Source: Streptomyces humi (GTDB taxonomy: Bacteria; Actinomycetota; Actinomycetes; Streptomycetales; Streptomycetaceae). Taken from it: a stretch of DNA of 64,000 bases. A program made the translations under genes and the position numbers. Below the pieces are notes generated by a model. That model ran no database searches, was not told the DNA's origin, and worked only from the letters and a program-made list of their open reading frames with translations. This document shows positions 1 to 8,003 of the stretch, piece after piece. Location: positions 1 to 64,000 of the forward strand of contig NZ_LBMU02000003.1 of NCBI RefSeq assembly GCF_001005085.2. Direction: 5' to 3'. The stretch's first letter is position 1. Each line of letters opens with the position of its first letter.

Positions 1-795
1 GGGTGGGGTGGGCTCCGGGGAGGGCGGATGGGTGTCGGGGGGCGGGGGGCGGTGGCCGAGGAGGATCGACTGGTGGGTCGTGTGCAGGGCCGGGCCGGGG
101 GGCGTGCCCAGTTCCTCCGCGAGCCATCGTCGTACCGTGGCGAAGCAGTCCAGGGCCTCCGCGCCGCGCCCGGCGTCGTACAGGGCCCGCATCAGCATGT
201 CGGCCAGCGGCTCCACCAGCGGGTACTCGGCGAGCAGGTCGGTGAGCGGGCCGATGACGGCGTCGGGATCACCGCGGCGCAGCTCGATCCGGGCCCAGCC
301 GACCGCGGCGTCCACCCGCTGCCGCCGCCAGGCCTCGCGCATCCGCGCCGCCCACTGCCCGTGCAGTCCGCTGAGCGGCTCCCCGCGCCACAGCCCGAGC
401 GCCTGGCGCAGCAGCGCGGACCTGGTGTCGTCCGGCTGCTCCGCCGCCTGGGCACGGTCGACGAGCTTGCGGAACCGGTGCACGTCGACCTGTTCGGGAT
501 CGGCGTCCAGCACGTAGCCGCTCGACCGGCGCAGCAGCGGCAACGGCCGCGTACCGCGGTCCCCGGCCTCCGCGCAGACCCGCCGGATGCCGGCGATGTG
601 GGCGTGCACCGCCCGGCGTGCCGCGTCCGGCGGGCCGGCGTCCCAGACCCGGTCGATGAGCGCGGCCACCGTGACGGGCCGGCCGGTCTCCACGGCCAGT
701 ACGGCCAGCACCGTACGACGCTGCGGGGGCCCCACCTCCACCGTGCGCCCCCCGGCCGACAGTTCCACGGGCCCCAGTAAGTGCACCTGCACCAT
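1..795 (-). CDS. SARP/BTAD-type transcriptional regulator, N-terminal part (runs off window)
   Basis: Reads from ATG at 795 toward the left edge with no stop, so the gene is partial. The protein starts MVQVHLLGPVELSAGGR, the usual opening of a SARP winged-helix domain, followed by VEVGPPQRRTVLAVLAVE and the BTAD tetratricopeptide-like region (residues about 95-245). The end of the visible part (ALHTTHQSILLGHRPPPP) is the normal BTAD boundary; what follows outside the window (nothing, NB-ARC or TPR) is unknown. SARPs activate secondary-metabolite clusters by binding heptameric direct repeats, so this gene may serve the RiPP operon 2-7 kb to the right, but that is inference. It is divergent from the IclR-like gene. 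Confidence 0.85.
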   Translation of the reverse strand, partial: MVQVHLLGPVELSAGGRTVEVGPPQRRTVLAVLAVETGRPVTVAALIDRVWDAGPPDAARRAVHAHIAGIRRVCAEAGDRGTRPLPLLRRSSGYVLDADPEQVDVHRFRKLVDRAQAAEQPDDTRSALLRQALGLWRGEPLSGLHGQWAARMREAWRRQRVDAAVGWARIELRRGDPDAVIGPLTDLLAEYPLVEPLADMLMRALYDAGRGAEALDCFATVRRWLAEELGTPPGPALHTTHQSILLGHRPPPPDTHPPSPEPTPP

Positions 796-865
796 GCTGT
801 TCGCTCCCCCCTGCCCCGCCCCCGCCCCCGCGGTCGACCCCATCTTTCACCGTCCCCCCTTATTT

Positions 866-883
866 CCGACAAGCAATCGACAA
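866..883 (-). promoter_or_regulatory. Two heptameric direct repeats in SARP-site arrangement
   Basis: On the minus strand the sequence reads TTGTCGA-TTGC-TTGTCGG: two near-identical heptamers separated by 4 bp, giving the 11-bp periodicity typical of SARP operators. They lie about 80 bp upstream of the SARP gene start at 795 and are followed by an A/T-rich AAATAAG. The distance to a -10-like element is shorter than in characterised SARP promoters, so autoregulation is only a suggestion. Confidence 0.35.
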
Positions 884-968
884 CGTTTCTGCACATGACC
901 TGATGCGAACCTGCTGGCGTACTGGCCGAGCAGACGCCCGATGCGGGGACCCGGCACGGGCGACGGGG

Positions 969-1727
969 GTGAACGGCTTGAACGGACCAGGTGGGACAGG
1001 TACGGCCGCGGCGACCATGACCTCGTCGCCGGGGGCCGCGGGCCGCAGCGTGCTGGAGGGCGCCTTCGGTCTCCTCGAAGCGGTGGAACGGGCCGGGGAG
1101 GCGGGGCTGACGAGGCTGGCGGCGGAGTGCGGGCTGCCCAAGTCGACCGCCCACCGGCTCCTCGAACAGCTGGCCGAGCTGGGGGCGGTGGAACGGCATC
1201 GCGGCGGCTACCGGATGGGACCGCAGATGTACCGGCTCGGACACCGGTGGCAACCGAACCCGGGGCTGCGGTCCGCCGCCCGGCGGCCGATGCACGAGCT
1301 GGCCGAACTGACGGGCGCCGCGGTGGGGATCTGCGTGCTGTGGAAGGGGCAGGCCCTGGTCCTGGAATGGGTGCCCGGCAAGGGGGCCGGGCCGGCTGTC
1401 GTGGCCCGCCGCGGGACCACCTGGCCGTGGCGCGCGGCGGCCGGCAAGGTCCTGATGGCCACGGCCGGACCCGTCACCCTGCCCTGCCCGCCGCCCAGGT
1501 CCTGGGCGCGGGAGGCCGCCGGCATCCGGGCCCGCGGCGCCGCCTTCGACCGGGAGGAACTGGTACCGGGGGTGTGCTGCGCGGCCGTACCGCTACCGGG
1601 CCGGCCGGGGCGGGCGCCGCTGACGTCCCTGTGTGTGGTGACCGATCCCGCACACCGTCTGGAGCGGATCGCCGACGCCGCCGCGCGCACCGCCCAGGTC
1701 ATCGGCAACGGGCTGCGCGGCCGGTGA
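969..1727 (+). CDS. IclR-family-like transcriptional regulator
   Basis: N-terminal winged HTH is clear: RSVLEGAFGLLEAVERAG, then LTRLAAECGLPKSTAHRLLE, the IclR recognition-helix pattern, then GGYRMGPQMYRLG. The C-terminal effector domain is short and divergent from typical IclR_C. The start is uncertain: GTG at 969 or ATG at 1017, neither with a strong ribosome-binding site. The stop codon overlaps the next start (GTGA at 1724-1727), so regulator and exporter are translationally coupled; the likely role is control of that exporter. Confidence 0.75.
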   Translation: MNGLNGPGGTGTAAATMTSSPGAAGRSVLEGAFGLLEAVERAGEAGLTRLAAECGLPKSTAHRLLEQLAELGAVERHRGGYRMGPQMYRLGHRWQPNPGLRSAARRPMHELAELTGAAVGICVLWKGQALVLEWVPGKGAGPAVVARRGTTWPWRAAAGKVLMATAGPVTLPCPPPRSWAREAAGIRARGAAFDREELVPGVCCAAVPLPGRPGRAPLTSLCVVTDPAHRLERIADAAARTAQVIGNGLRGR

Positions 1728-3136
1728 CCGACGGGGCGCGGGGTGTCCCGGAGCAGGACCCCCCGTCGTTGTGGCGGAACCGGGACTACAACCTGTGGTG
1801 GTCGGGCACCGCCGTGTCCGCGCTGGGCACCGGCGTCTCCAGGCTGGCGCTCCCGCTGCTGATGCTGGCCGTCACCGGTTCCGCGGCGGCGGCCGGCGTG
1901 GTCGGCACGTGCGCGAGCGCCGGTCTCACCGCGGGCCTGCTCCCGGCGGGCGTGGCCGCCGACCGCTGCTCACGCCGGGCGCTGCTGACGGGGGCCTCGC
2001 TGACCCAGCTCGCCACGACGGGAACGGTCTGCTGGACGGTGGCCGCCGGGCACCCGTGGCTGCCGCTGATCGCCGCCCTGGCGCTGGCGCAGGGCCTGGC
2101 GTCGGCGGTGTTCGCGGGCGCGGCGGCCCCGCTGGTGCGGCGGATCGTCCCGCGGGCACAGCTCAGGGCCGCCTTCGCACGCGCCGAAGTACGCGACCAC
2201 AGTGCGGAGTTGGCCGGGGCGCCGCTCGGCGGGACACTGTTCGCGCTGGCCCGCTGGGTGCCGTTCCTCGCGGACGCCCTGTCGTATGCGGCCGTCACCG
2301 TGGCCTGCCTGCTGATCCGTACGCCGCTGGGCCCGGACCCGGCCGAACGGGCCGCCAGGCGACCGCCGTCGGGCCGGGACCTGGGCGCCGGTCTCGCGTT
2401 CGTCCGGGGGGTGCCGTTCCTGCGGTACACGCTGGTGTGGTCGGCGCTGATGAACCTGCTCTTCACCGGGGTGGCCTTCATGTTCGTCGTGGCGCTGCGG
2501 CACCACGGCGCCTCGTCCGCGCAGATCGGCTCGGCCGAGGGGATCGCGACGGCGTGCGGGCTGGGCGGCGCGCTCGCCTGCGGGTGGGTCGTACGGCGGG
2601 TCAGCGGCCGCCGGCTCGTCCTGCTCGTCTCCTGGATGCTGGTGTTCGGCGTCGCCGGGCTCGTCCCGCTGGCCGCGTGGCCGTGGGCGGCGGGCCTCTG
2701 CCTCGGCGCGAGCATCGTGTTCGTCACCCCGCTGAACGCCGTGTTCGGGGCGGCGATGGTGGCGGCGGTGCCGGACGCGATGGCCGCGCGGGTGCTGACG
2801 TCGGTGAACATGGCCGTGCAGTCCTGCGGCTGGCTCGCCCCCGTGCTCTGCGGGGCACTGGCCGACGCGTTCGGCGTCGCGGTTCCGCTGCTCGCCATCA
2901 CGGTCGGCCTGGCCCTACTGGCAACCACCCACCATCTGGCCCCGACCGCGGTCCATCTGGACGGACCGCACGAAACCGGCGACGGGATCGGGGACGAGGA
3001 CATGGCCGGGGCCAGGGCCGAGGCGGAGGTCGAGGCCGACGAATCGGGCGACGGCGCCGGTGCGCGTCACGGTACCGGCCTCGGCACCGCGAAGCCTCGC
3101 GTCGAGCCGGACGGACAGCCCGGCGATGACGCATAG
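1724..3136 (+). CDS. MFS transporter, macrolide-efflux (MFS_3) type
   Basis: Starts at GTG 1724, overlapping the regulator stop by 4 nt. Opens with PSLWRNRDYNLWWSGTAVSALGTGVSRLALPLLML, the standard opening of MFS_3 macrolide-efflux-like proteins. About twelve hydrophobic segments follow, with the loop motif GVAADRCSRRALL after the second helix pair. The last 65 residues form a hydrophilic, Asp/Glu/Gly-rich cytoplasmic tail (GDGIGDEDMAGARAEAEVEA) that is longer than usual. Substrate unknown. It converges on the methyltransferase that ends the RiPP operon, so it could export that peptide, but it is on the opposite strand and has its own regulator. Confidence 0.85.
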   Translation: MTDGARGVPEQDPPSLWRNRDYNLWWSGTAVSALGTGVSRLALPLLMLAVTGSAAAAGVVGTCASAGLTAGLLPAGVAADRCSRRALLTGASLTQLATTGTVCWTVAAGHPWLPLIAALALAQGLASAVFAGAAAPLVRRIVPRAQLRAAFARAEVRDHSAELAGAPLGGTLFALARWVPFLADALSYAAVTVACLLIRTPLGPDPAERAARRPPSGRDLGAGLAFVRGVPFLRYTLVWSALMNLLFTGVAFMFVVALRHHGASSAQIGSAEGIATACGLGGALACGWVVRRVSGRRLVLLVSWMLVFGVAGLVPLAAWPWAAGLCLGASIVFVTPLNAVFGAAMVAAVPDAMAARVLTSVNMAVQSCGWLAPVLCGALADAFGVAVPLLAITVGLALLATTHHLAPTAVHLDGPHETGDGIGDEDMAGARAEAEVEADESGDGAGARHGTGLGTAKPRVEPDGQPGDDA

Positions 3137-3158
3137 CGTCAGGCAGCCGTGCGTGGTG

Positions 3159-3944
3159 TCACGGGGCTTTGGAGGCCGCCACTATCACGCATGTGTAGTC
3201 CGTGCGGATCTCTCCGCCCTCCTCGGCGTCGAGGTGGGCGGCCACCGCGCGGAGCAGCCGGCGCCGGGTGGACCACGGCAGGGCCAGGTGGCGGCTCTCG
3301 GTGCCGAGGAGCGCGCAGAACTCCCGGGATGCGAGACGGCTCTGCCAGGGCACCGCGATCTTCGTCACCGCGAACCCGTGGGTGCGCAGCTCGTCGGCGT
3401 ACGCGTCGGCGTCGGTCTCCGTGAGGTCCTGCCGGCCGCCCTGCCCGACCGGCAGCCCGTCGGGCAGCGCGGCCGCGTAGACCCGGGTCAGGCCCGCCTC
3501 GGCGGACGGCGCGTAGGAGCCGAAGTTCCAGGCGAGCAGGATCCGCCCGGCCGGGCGCAGGCACCGCGCCGCCTTGGCCGTGCGGTCCCCGGCGCGCAGC
3601 CAGTGCCAGGCCTGACCGCAGGCCACCAGGTCGAATCGGCGGCCGCGCGGGTCCCAGGTCTCGAAGGTGCCGACCTCGACGGCGAGCCCGTGCGCCGCGG
3701 CGACGGCCGCCATCCGCGGGTCCGGCTCGACTCCGGTGACCCGGTGGCCGAGGGCGGCCAGCGCGCCGGCGAGTTTGCCGGTCCCGCAGCCGACGTCCAG
3801 CGCGGTGCCCGGCGGCCCGCCGCCCAGGGCGGTCCAGGCCTCGGTCAGGGCCCGGCCGGGGTAGCCGGGGCGCAGTCGGTCGTAGTCGCGGGCCCGGGCA
3901 CCGAAGCTGGTGGGCGCCTTGGCCCGTACCGCACGGTGGATCAT
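3159..3944 (-). CDS. Class I SAM-dependent methyltransferase (Methyltransf_11-like), last gene of RiPP operon
   Basis: SAM-binding motif I is TALDVGCGTGKLAG (residues about 47-60), followed by the acidic ribose-binding strand VTGVEPDPRM and motif FDLVACGQAWHWL. The gene family includes many small-molecule and peptide O/N-methyltransferases. I chose ATG 3944 over ATG 3950. It sits 6 nt after GGAGG, and its first four bases form an ATGA overlap with the stop of the HTTM gene, whereas 3950 touches the ribosome-binding site. About 261 aa. Being translationally coupled to the RiPP operon suggests it methylates the peptide (for example termini or side chains) or an intermediate; the target is unknown. 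Confidence 0.85.
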   Translation of the reverse strand: MIHRAVRAKAPTSFGARARDYDRLRPGYPGRALTEAWTALGGGPPGTALDVGCGTGKLAGALAALGHRVTGVEPDPRMAAVAAAHGLAVEVGTFETWDPRGRRFDLVACGQAWHWLRAGDRTAKAARCLRPAGRILLAWNFGSYAPSAEAGLTRVYAAALPDGLPVGQGGRQDLTETDADAYADELRTHGFAVTKIAVPWQSRLASREFCALLGTESRHLALPWSTRRRLLRAVAAHLDAEEGGEIRTDYTCVIVAASKAP

Positions 3945-4876
3945 GTCCATCCTCCGATCAGGTTCACGAACGTGGACGGCGGCAGGAACAGCACGTAGGT
4001 GCCCACCGAGGCGAGACTGAAGGGCACCAGCCGCTTGGGCAGCATCGCGGTGAAGGCGGCGTGGGTGAGCAGTCCGAGCAGCGCCCCCGCGTACCAGGTC
4101 GCGGGGACGATCAGCAGGACCGGCAGGGCGGCCTCCACCGCGATCGTCGTCAGCGACGGAAGGCGCCAGCGGCGGGCGACCAGGGACGGCTCACCGGTCG
4201 CGAACCGGCGGGTGAACCAGTCGGGGAAGTAGTACTCACGGCGTCCCGCGGGCAGTTCGTCGCGCAGGGCCGCGAGCTGCGCGAAGACCTTGTGCAGGGT
4301 GTCCCCGCTGGTGAACTGGCGGGACGCGGCCTTGAACCAGGCGCTGCTCCAGTACAGCTGGAACACCAGGACCACCGCGGCGAACTGCGGCCAGGACAGG
4401 CTTTCGCCGCCGTGCGCGCGGGGCGGGTCGAGGAAGCCGGCCGGGGAGCCGGCGTCCAGGAGCGACTGGAGGCTCAGATAGGCGTCGGCACCCCGGGCGA
4501 AGACGAACGGCAGGCACATCACCCCGAGGAACACGGTGTTGAACTTGCGGTCGAAGGTGAACTCGAACACGCACCAGGCGGCGACCACCGCCGCCGCGAG
4601 CGGGGTGAGGACCCCCGCGCACAGGCACAGTGCCGCCACCGCCCGGGCGACGTAGAACACCTTGTACGCGGCCGGACTCAGCAGCAGCTTCACCGCCATC
4701 TCGTCCCGCTCGTAGCGCCAGCGCACCAGGGACTTGGGGCGCTCGTCGAAGAACCGGGCCATGCCGTACACATGGTCGGCGACGATCTTCCACACCAGGG
4801 CCGTGCCCAGGATCAGGCGGAAGCAGCACAGTGCGGGGCCGGCCGTGGCACCGTGCACCGACAGCAGGTCAGGCAC
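3941..4876 (-). CDS. HTTM-domain membrane protein (vitamin K-dependent gamma-carboxylase-like)
   Basis: A 311-aa polytopic protein with HTTM-family hallmarks: a first helix LCCFRLILGTALVWKI, a long loop with RWRYERDEMAVKLLLS, the segment VFEFTFDRKFNTVFLGVMCL and YWSSAWFKAASRQF. Bacterial HTTM proteins include SdpB, needed to mature the SdpC toxin, and relatives of vitamin K-dependent carboxylase. GTG start at 4876 overlaps the upstream gene by 8 nt; the stop overlaps the methyltransferase start. Position inside the RiPP operon suggests membrane-linked maturation or export of the peptide. Catalysis as a carboxylase cannot be inferred from sequence alone. Confidence 0.8.
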   Translation of the reverse strand: MPDLLSVHGATAGPALCCFRLILGTALVWKIVADHVYGMARFFDERPKSLVRWRYERDEMAVKLLLSPAAYKVFYVARAVAALCLCAGVLTPLAAAVVAAWCVFEFTFDRKFNTVFLGVMCLPFVFARGADAYLSLQSLLDAGSPAGFLDPPRAHGGESLSWPQFAAVVLVFQLYWSSAWFKAASRQFTSGDTLHKVFAQLAALRDELPAGRREYYFPDWFTRRFATGEPSLVARRWRLPSLTTIAVEAALPVLLIVPATWYAGALLGLLTHAAFTAMLPKRLVPFSLASVGTYVLFLPPSTFVNLIGGWT

Positions 4877-5210
4877 GGACGACCCGGCCGTTCCTGACCG
4901 CGATCCGCAACTGGTCGAAGGGCACCAGGAGCACCCCCTCCCCGGCGACCCGGCAGCCGTGCACCTCGTCGAGGTAGCTCACCAGGGAGCCGAGCGCGTC
5001 GGCGGAGCTGAAGTGGTCCTGGCGCAGTTCGTGGTCCCACGGGGAGACCGGCCGGCCGTCACGCACGTCGTACAGCCGGACCCGGTAGGCGCAGATGTGG
5101 GAGAACATCGCCCACGAGCCGAACGAGCCCGGCGGGGTGAAGAACCCGCGCCACACCAGCCAGGCCACGGCCGCGCAGGCGAGGATCCCCGCGGCGATGT
5201 CATCGACCAT
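4869..5210 (-). CDS. Small membrane protein, probable HTTM partner
   Basis: 113 aa. One N-terminal transmembrane helix (residues about 6-24, ILACAAVAWLVWRGFF), then a GSFGSWAMFSH motif and a predicted beta-rich soluble domain (AYRVRLYDVRDGRPVSPWDHE, then LVSYLDEVHGCRVAGEG). Small proteins with a W-x-M-F motif after one helix are often encoded next to HTTM proteins, and the stop overlaps the HTTM start here. I know no named family for it. Good ribosome-binding site (GGGGGAGA) 4-5 nt before ATG 5210. SdpA plays a comparable accessory role to SdpB in the Sdp system, but homology is not claimed. Confidence 0.7.
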   Translation of the reverse strand: MVDDIAAGILACAAVAWLVWRGFFTPPGSFGSWAMFSHICAYRVRLYDVRDGRPVSPWDHELRQDHFSSADALGSLVSYLDEVHGCRVAGEGVLLVPFDQLRIAVRNGRVVRA

Positions 5211-5225
5211 CGTGTCTCCCCCTGT

Positions 5226-5831
5226 TCACAGGACCATGGACGGCACCGGCCACCGGTCCATCAGGTACGGCGCCCACCAGTGCGCGTCGCCGAAGGTGAG
5301 GACGAGGCGTTCGGCGCGCAGGGCGGTGAGGACCTCGGGGTCGACCTCGTCCGTCCGCTGCCTCTCCAGCAGGGCCACCGCCTGTGCGTAGACCGGCCGC
5401 ACCAGGTCGAACCGTTGCAGCACGCCGCCCCGCCGGTCGCGGATCTGCACGAACCCGGGACCTCGGCGCCACACGCAACGGCCCAGGTAGAAACGGGTGT
5501 TCCACTGGGCGAGGCGTTCGGCGGACCGGGGACCGTCCAGGGAGACGGGGGGCTGGAGGTGCGACAGGTCGTGCGCCGTCAGGGCGGGCAGGGCCCGGCG
5601 GCCGGCGCGCAGGTGCCAGCGCACCAGCAGGCCGCGGGCGGTGGCGACCCGGACGAAGTCGAGGGCGCGCAGGTCGCGCGGGTCCGGGGAGCGCAGCGAG
5701 ACGGGCTCGTCGAGGGCGGTGCACCGCACCCCGCTCCGGTAGAGGTCGTGCACCTGCTCGCCGACGGGCCCGTACGGCGTGGCCGACGGAACGGGCGGCG
5801 TCGGCGGGGCGATCAGGAGATCTTCACGCAT
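5226..5831 (-). CDS. DUF5825-like protein, RiPP rSAM partner
   Basis: About 201 aa, starting MREDLLIAPPTPPVPSATPY at ATG 5831, preceded by GAGGAG inside the radical SAM gene; the two genes overlap by 19 nt, indicating translational coupling. No catalytic motif is visible. The middle has LRALDFVRVATARGLLVRWH and the C-terminal half WNTRFYLGRCVWRRGPGFVQIRD and LRAERLVLTFGD. I recognise it as resembling DUF5825 proteins, which co-occur with RiPP-maturation radical SAM methyltransferases in actinobacteria. The likely role is precursor binding or enzyme partner, which is inferred from context only. Confidence 0.65.
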   Translation of the reverse strand: MREDLLIAPPTPPVPSATPYGPVGEQVHDLYRSGVRCTALDEPVSLRSPDPRDLRALDFVRVATARGLLVRWHLRAGRRALPALTAHDLSHLQPPVSLDGPRSAERLAQWNTRFYLGRCVWRRGPGFVQIRDRRGGVLQRFDLVRPVYAQAVALLERQRTDEVDPEVLTALRAERLVLTFGDAHWWAPYLMDRWPVPSMVL

Positions 5832-7738
5832 GTGGGCTCCTCGGCCAGTTCCAGGGCCAGTTCGGGTCCGCCGGTGTCCTCCGACTCGCGGCGGATCCGG
5901 CAGATCAGCTGGTTCTCGTGCTCGGTGGCGACATGGACGGCACGGTCGCCCTCGATGAAGACCAGTCCCAGGCGGCGCCAGTCGGCCAGCAGGGCCTCGA
6001 CCCGCTCCCGGTCCCAGGCGGTGCCGGACGCCGCCGTGCGGCGGACCAGCTGATCGGCGGACCGGGGGTCGTGCAGCGCCCGGAAGAGCCCGACCTCCGT
6101 GGCGTCCCGCAGGGTCATGGTCCGCCAGGCGAAGTGCGGCCGGGAGTTGGTCAGTTCGATGCGGTCGCCGAGGTCGACGTAGGAGAGCCGGCTGTGGATG
6201 TAGTTGGCGCCCCACTCGTCCAGCGCCTGCTTGAGCCGCTCCGCCACCTTCGCGTCCACACCTCGCCCGGGAGTCTCGAACACATAGGCCAGATCGGCGA
6301 GTTCGGACTCGGGGAGGTCGTAGGTGACGAAGTACTGCTTGTGCGGCCGCCGTTCGGCGAAACCGAGTTCGGGGCGGTCGAAGTACGGGCTGAAGCGTTC
6401 GAGCGCGATGCGGTTGACCCCGTTGGACGGATGCAGGTGGTGCAGCGCGGGCAGCTGCTCGATGACCGGCAGGTAGTCCTCGGCGGTCTCGCCCGGGAAT
6501 CCGTACAGGTAGTTCCAGGCCACGGAGAGGCTGTTGCTCTCGGCGTCCCGCAGGAAGCGCACGTTGTGGGTGCCGCTCACCCCCTTGTCCATGATCCTCA
6601 GGACGCGGGTGCTGAGACTCTCGATGCCCGGCTGGACGCTGACCACCCCGGCCCTGCGCATCCGCTCGATCTGCGACAGCTTCATGTTCGACTTGACCTC
6701 GTACTGGATGCGCAGGTCGAACGGCGCGTCGGCGAGCCGGTCCAGGACCGAGTCGAGATAGGACATCTCCAGGATGTTGTCCACCGCGTAGAAGTCCAGT
6801 ACGCGGTGGCGTTCGGCGAGCGTGAGGATCTCGTCCAGGTAGGTGCCCGGGCTCTTGCTGCGGAAGGTCATCGCCGAGCCGTTGAGCCCGCAGAAGGTGC
6901 AGTGGTGCTTCTCGCCCCACCAGCAGCCGCGCGCTCCCTCCACGGTGAGCACGGTCTCGTACCAGGACTGCACGCGGGAGCGCCGCAGCCGCTCGAAGTA
7001 CGGGTCGTAGTCGGGGCAGGGTATCTCGGACGGCGCCAGCAGCCGCTCGGCCGGCGGGTTGCTCACGCTCCTGCCGTCGTCGTCGCGTCGGCACAGGCCG
7101 GCGATGCCCGAGGTGTCGCCGTCGCCCTCGACCGCCGCGACGAGTTCGGGGAACGTGCGCTCCGCCTCGCCCCGTACGACGTAGTCGAGGAAACCGAAGT
7201 TGCGGTGCAGCGCCTCCCCCTGCGGGCCGTCGCAGTTGGCGCCGCCCATGACGGTCCTCACACCGGGGGCGAGCTCCTTGACGCGGCGCAGCAGCGCGAG
7301 GGAGGCCACGTTCTGCTGGAACGTCGAGGTCGCTCCGACGAGGCCGGGGCCGTCGGCCACGATGCGCCGGGCCATCGCGTCGACGAAGTCGGGGACGGTC
7401 CGGTGCAGCCGCAGGGACACCTCCATCTGGTCGGCGGTCATCGCCTTCCCGAAGGCGCCGCGGAATGCGTCGACCCGCCAGGACGTGTCGTCGTAGAGAG
7501 CGGAGGAGAACACCCAGTCCCCGCATCCGAGGAAGTAACTGTGCAGCGAGAAGAAGCTGAACTCGGCTGCTCCCAGGCCTCCTTGTTCGTGCATCCAGTC
7601 GGCGAAGTCGATGTTGGCGTAGACGGTCTCGACCTCGGTCCCCGGACGGGTGTCCGCGATCCTGCGCGAGAGGATTCCGAGCGCCAGCGAAGGGGTCGCC
7701 GTGGTGGCCCACGGCATGCAGACCAGGGTGACCTTCAT
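5813..7738 (-). CDS. Cobalamin-type radical SAM RiPP maturase (RiPP maturation radical SAM protein 1-like)
   Basis: 641 aa. N-terminal B12-binding-like Rossmann domain: MKVTLVCMPWATTATPSLAL, then RTVMGGANCDGPQG and LDYVVRGEAERTFPELV (residues about 150-200). The radical SAM domain carries C272-x7-C280-x2-C283 (CWWGEKHHCTFC), the spacing of the ribosomal peptide maturation radical SAM protein 1 family (TIGR03975) rather than the usual Cx3Cx2C. Later motifs include VSVQPGIESLSTRVL and YGFPGET. Such enzymes are annotated as peptide C-methyltransferases. ATG 7738 has GGAGGG 5 nt upstream. Two candidate precursor genes lie immediately upstream and DUF5825 overlaps downstream. Confidence 0.9.
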   Translation of the reverse strand: MKVTLVCMPWATTATPSLALGILSRRIADTRPGTEVETVYANIDFADWMHEQGGLGAAEFSFFSLHSYFLGCGDWVFSSALYDDTSWRVDAFRGAFGKAMTADQMEVSLRLHRTVPDFVDAMARRIVADGPGLVGATSTFQQNVASLALLRRVKELAPGVRTVMGGANCDGPQGEALHRNFGFLDYVVRGEAERTFPELVAAVEGDGDTSGIAGLCRRDDDGRSVSNPPAERLLAPSEIPCPDYDPYFERLRRSRVQSWYETVLTVEGARGCWWGEKHHCTFCGLNGSAMTFRSKSPGTYLDEILTLAERHRVLDFYAVDNILEMSYLDSVLDRLADAPFDLRIQYEVKSNMKLSQIERMRRAGVVSVQPGIESLSTRVLRIMDKGVSGTHNVRFLRDAESNSLSVAWNYLYGFPGETAEDYLPVIEQLPALHHLHPSNGVNRIALERFSPYFDRPELGFAERRPHKQYFVTYDLPESELADLAYVFETPGRGVDAKVAERLKQALDEWGANYIHSRLSYVDLGDRIELTNSRPHFAWRTMTLRDATEVGLFRALHDPRSADQLVRRTAASGTAWDRERVEALLADWRRLGLVFIEGDRAVHVATEHENQLICRIRRESEDTGGPELALELAEEPTCVKIS

Positions 7739-7755
7739 GTGCCCTCCAGTGAGAT

Positions 7756-7783
7756 CCGGCGCTTCACGCGGGCGAAGCGCCGG
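7756..7783 (-). terminator. Hairpin after precursor gene 2 (attenuator or RNA stabiliser)
   Basis: Perfect 10-bp stem CCGGCGCTTC / GAAGCGCCGG with an 8-nt loop, beginning exactly 27 nt after the stop of the 32-aa peptide gene and 17 nt before the radical SAM start codon. No U-run follows, so it may attenuate transcription, block 3' exonuclease, or lower maturase expression relative to substrate. Confidence 0.7.
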
Positions 7784-7810
7784 CCGAAGCACAGGAACAA
7801 AGGGAAAGGA

Positions 7811-7909
7811 TCAGTACTTCGTGACGTAGACCATCACCGAGATGAACGTCGACCGGGCGTCTTCCTGGGACGGTGCCTGCGGATCGTTGTTGACGACGAC
7901 TTTCTCCAC
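7811..7909 (-). CDS. Candidate RiPP precursor peptide 2 (32 aa)
   Basis: GTG start at 7909 with AGAGGA 4 nt upstream. The peptide begins VEKVVVNNDPQAPSQED and ends ARSTFISVMVYVTKY, then TGA. The N-terminal part matches the other small peptide (shared pattern E-K-x-V-V-x-x-D-P-Q-[S/A]), while the C-terminal part differs but keeps an alternating hydrophobic, beta-strand-like pattern and a final Lys-aromatic pair. This is the expected leader/core organisation of a RiPP precursor. It is too short to be found by length-based gene finding, and lies 72 nt upstream of the maturase gene. Confidence 0.75.
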   Translation of the reverse strand: MEKVVVNNDPQAPSQEDARSTFISVMVYVTKY

Positions 7910-7934
7910 GGTTCCTCTTCTCCTGTCCGGGGAC

Positions 7935-7976
7935 GCGCTTCCGGTGCGGTGGTGGCAGCGGACGCACCGGAAGCGC
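7935..7976 (-). terminator. Strong hairpin after precursor gene 1
   Basis: Perfect 14-bp stem GCGCTTCCGGTGCG / CGCACCGGAAGCGC (7935-7948 and 7963-7976) with a 14-nt loop, beginning exactly 27 nt after the stop of the 28-aa peptide gene. Its base contains the same GCGCTTC/GAAGCGC segment as the hairpin after peptide gene 2. There is no downstream U-run; it probably tunes read-through or stabilises the upstream peptide mRNA. Confidence 0.75.
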
Positions 7977-8003
7977 CGGGCGGCCTGTGGCGGAGGAAGG
8001 GCG

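Noticed and set aside
192..1295. Minus-strand open frame spanning the SARP gene and the IclR-like gene
   Set aside because: It is out of frame with the SARP protein and antisense to the regulator; composition is Arg/Pro/Trp-rich as in shadows.
1724..3136. MFS exporter as part of the RiPP operon
   Set aside because: It is on the opposite strand, coupled to its own IclR-like regulator; a functional link is possible but not shown.
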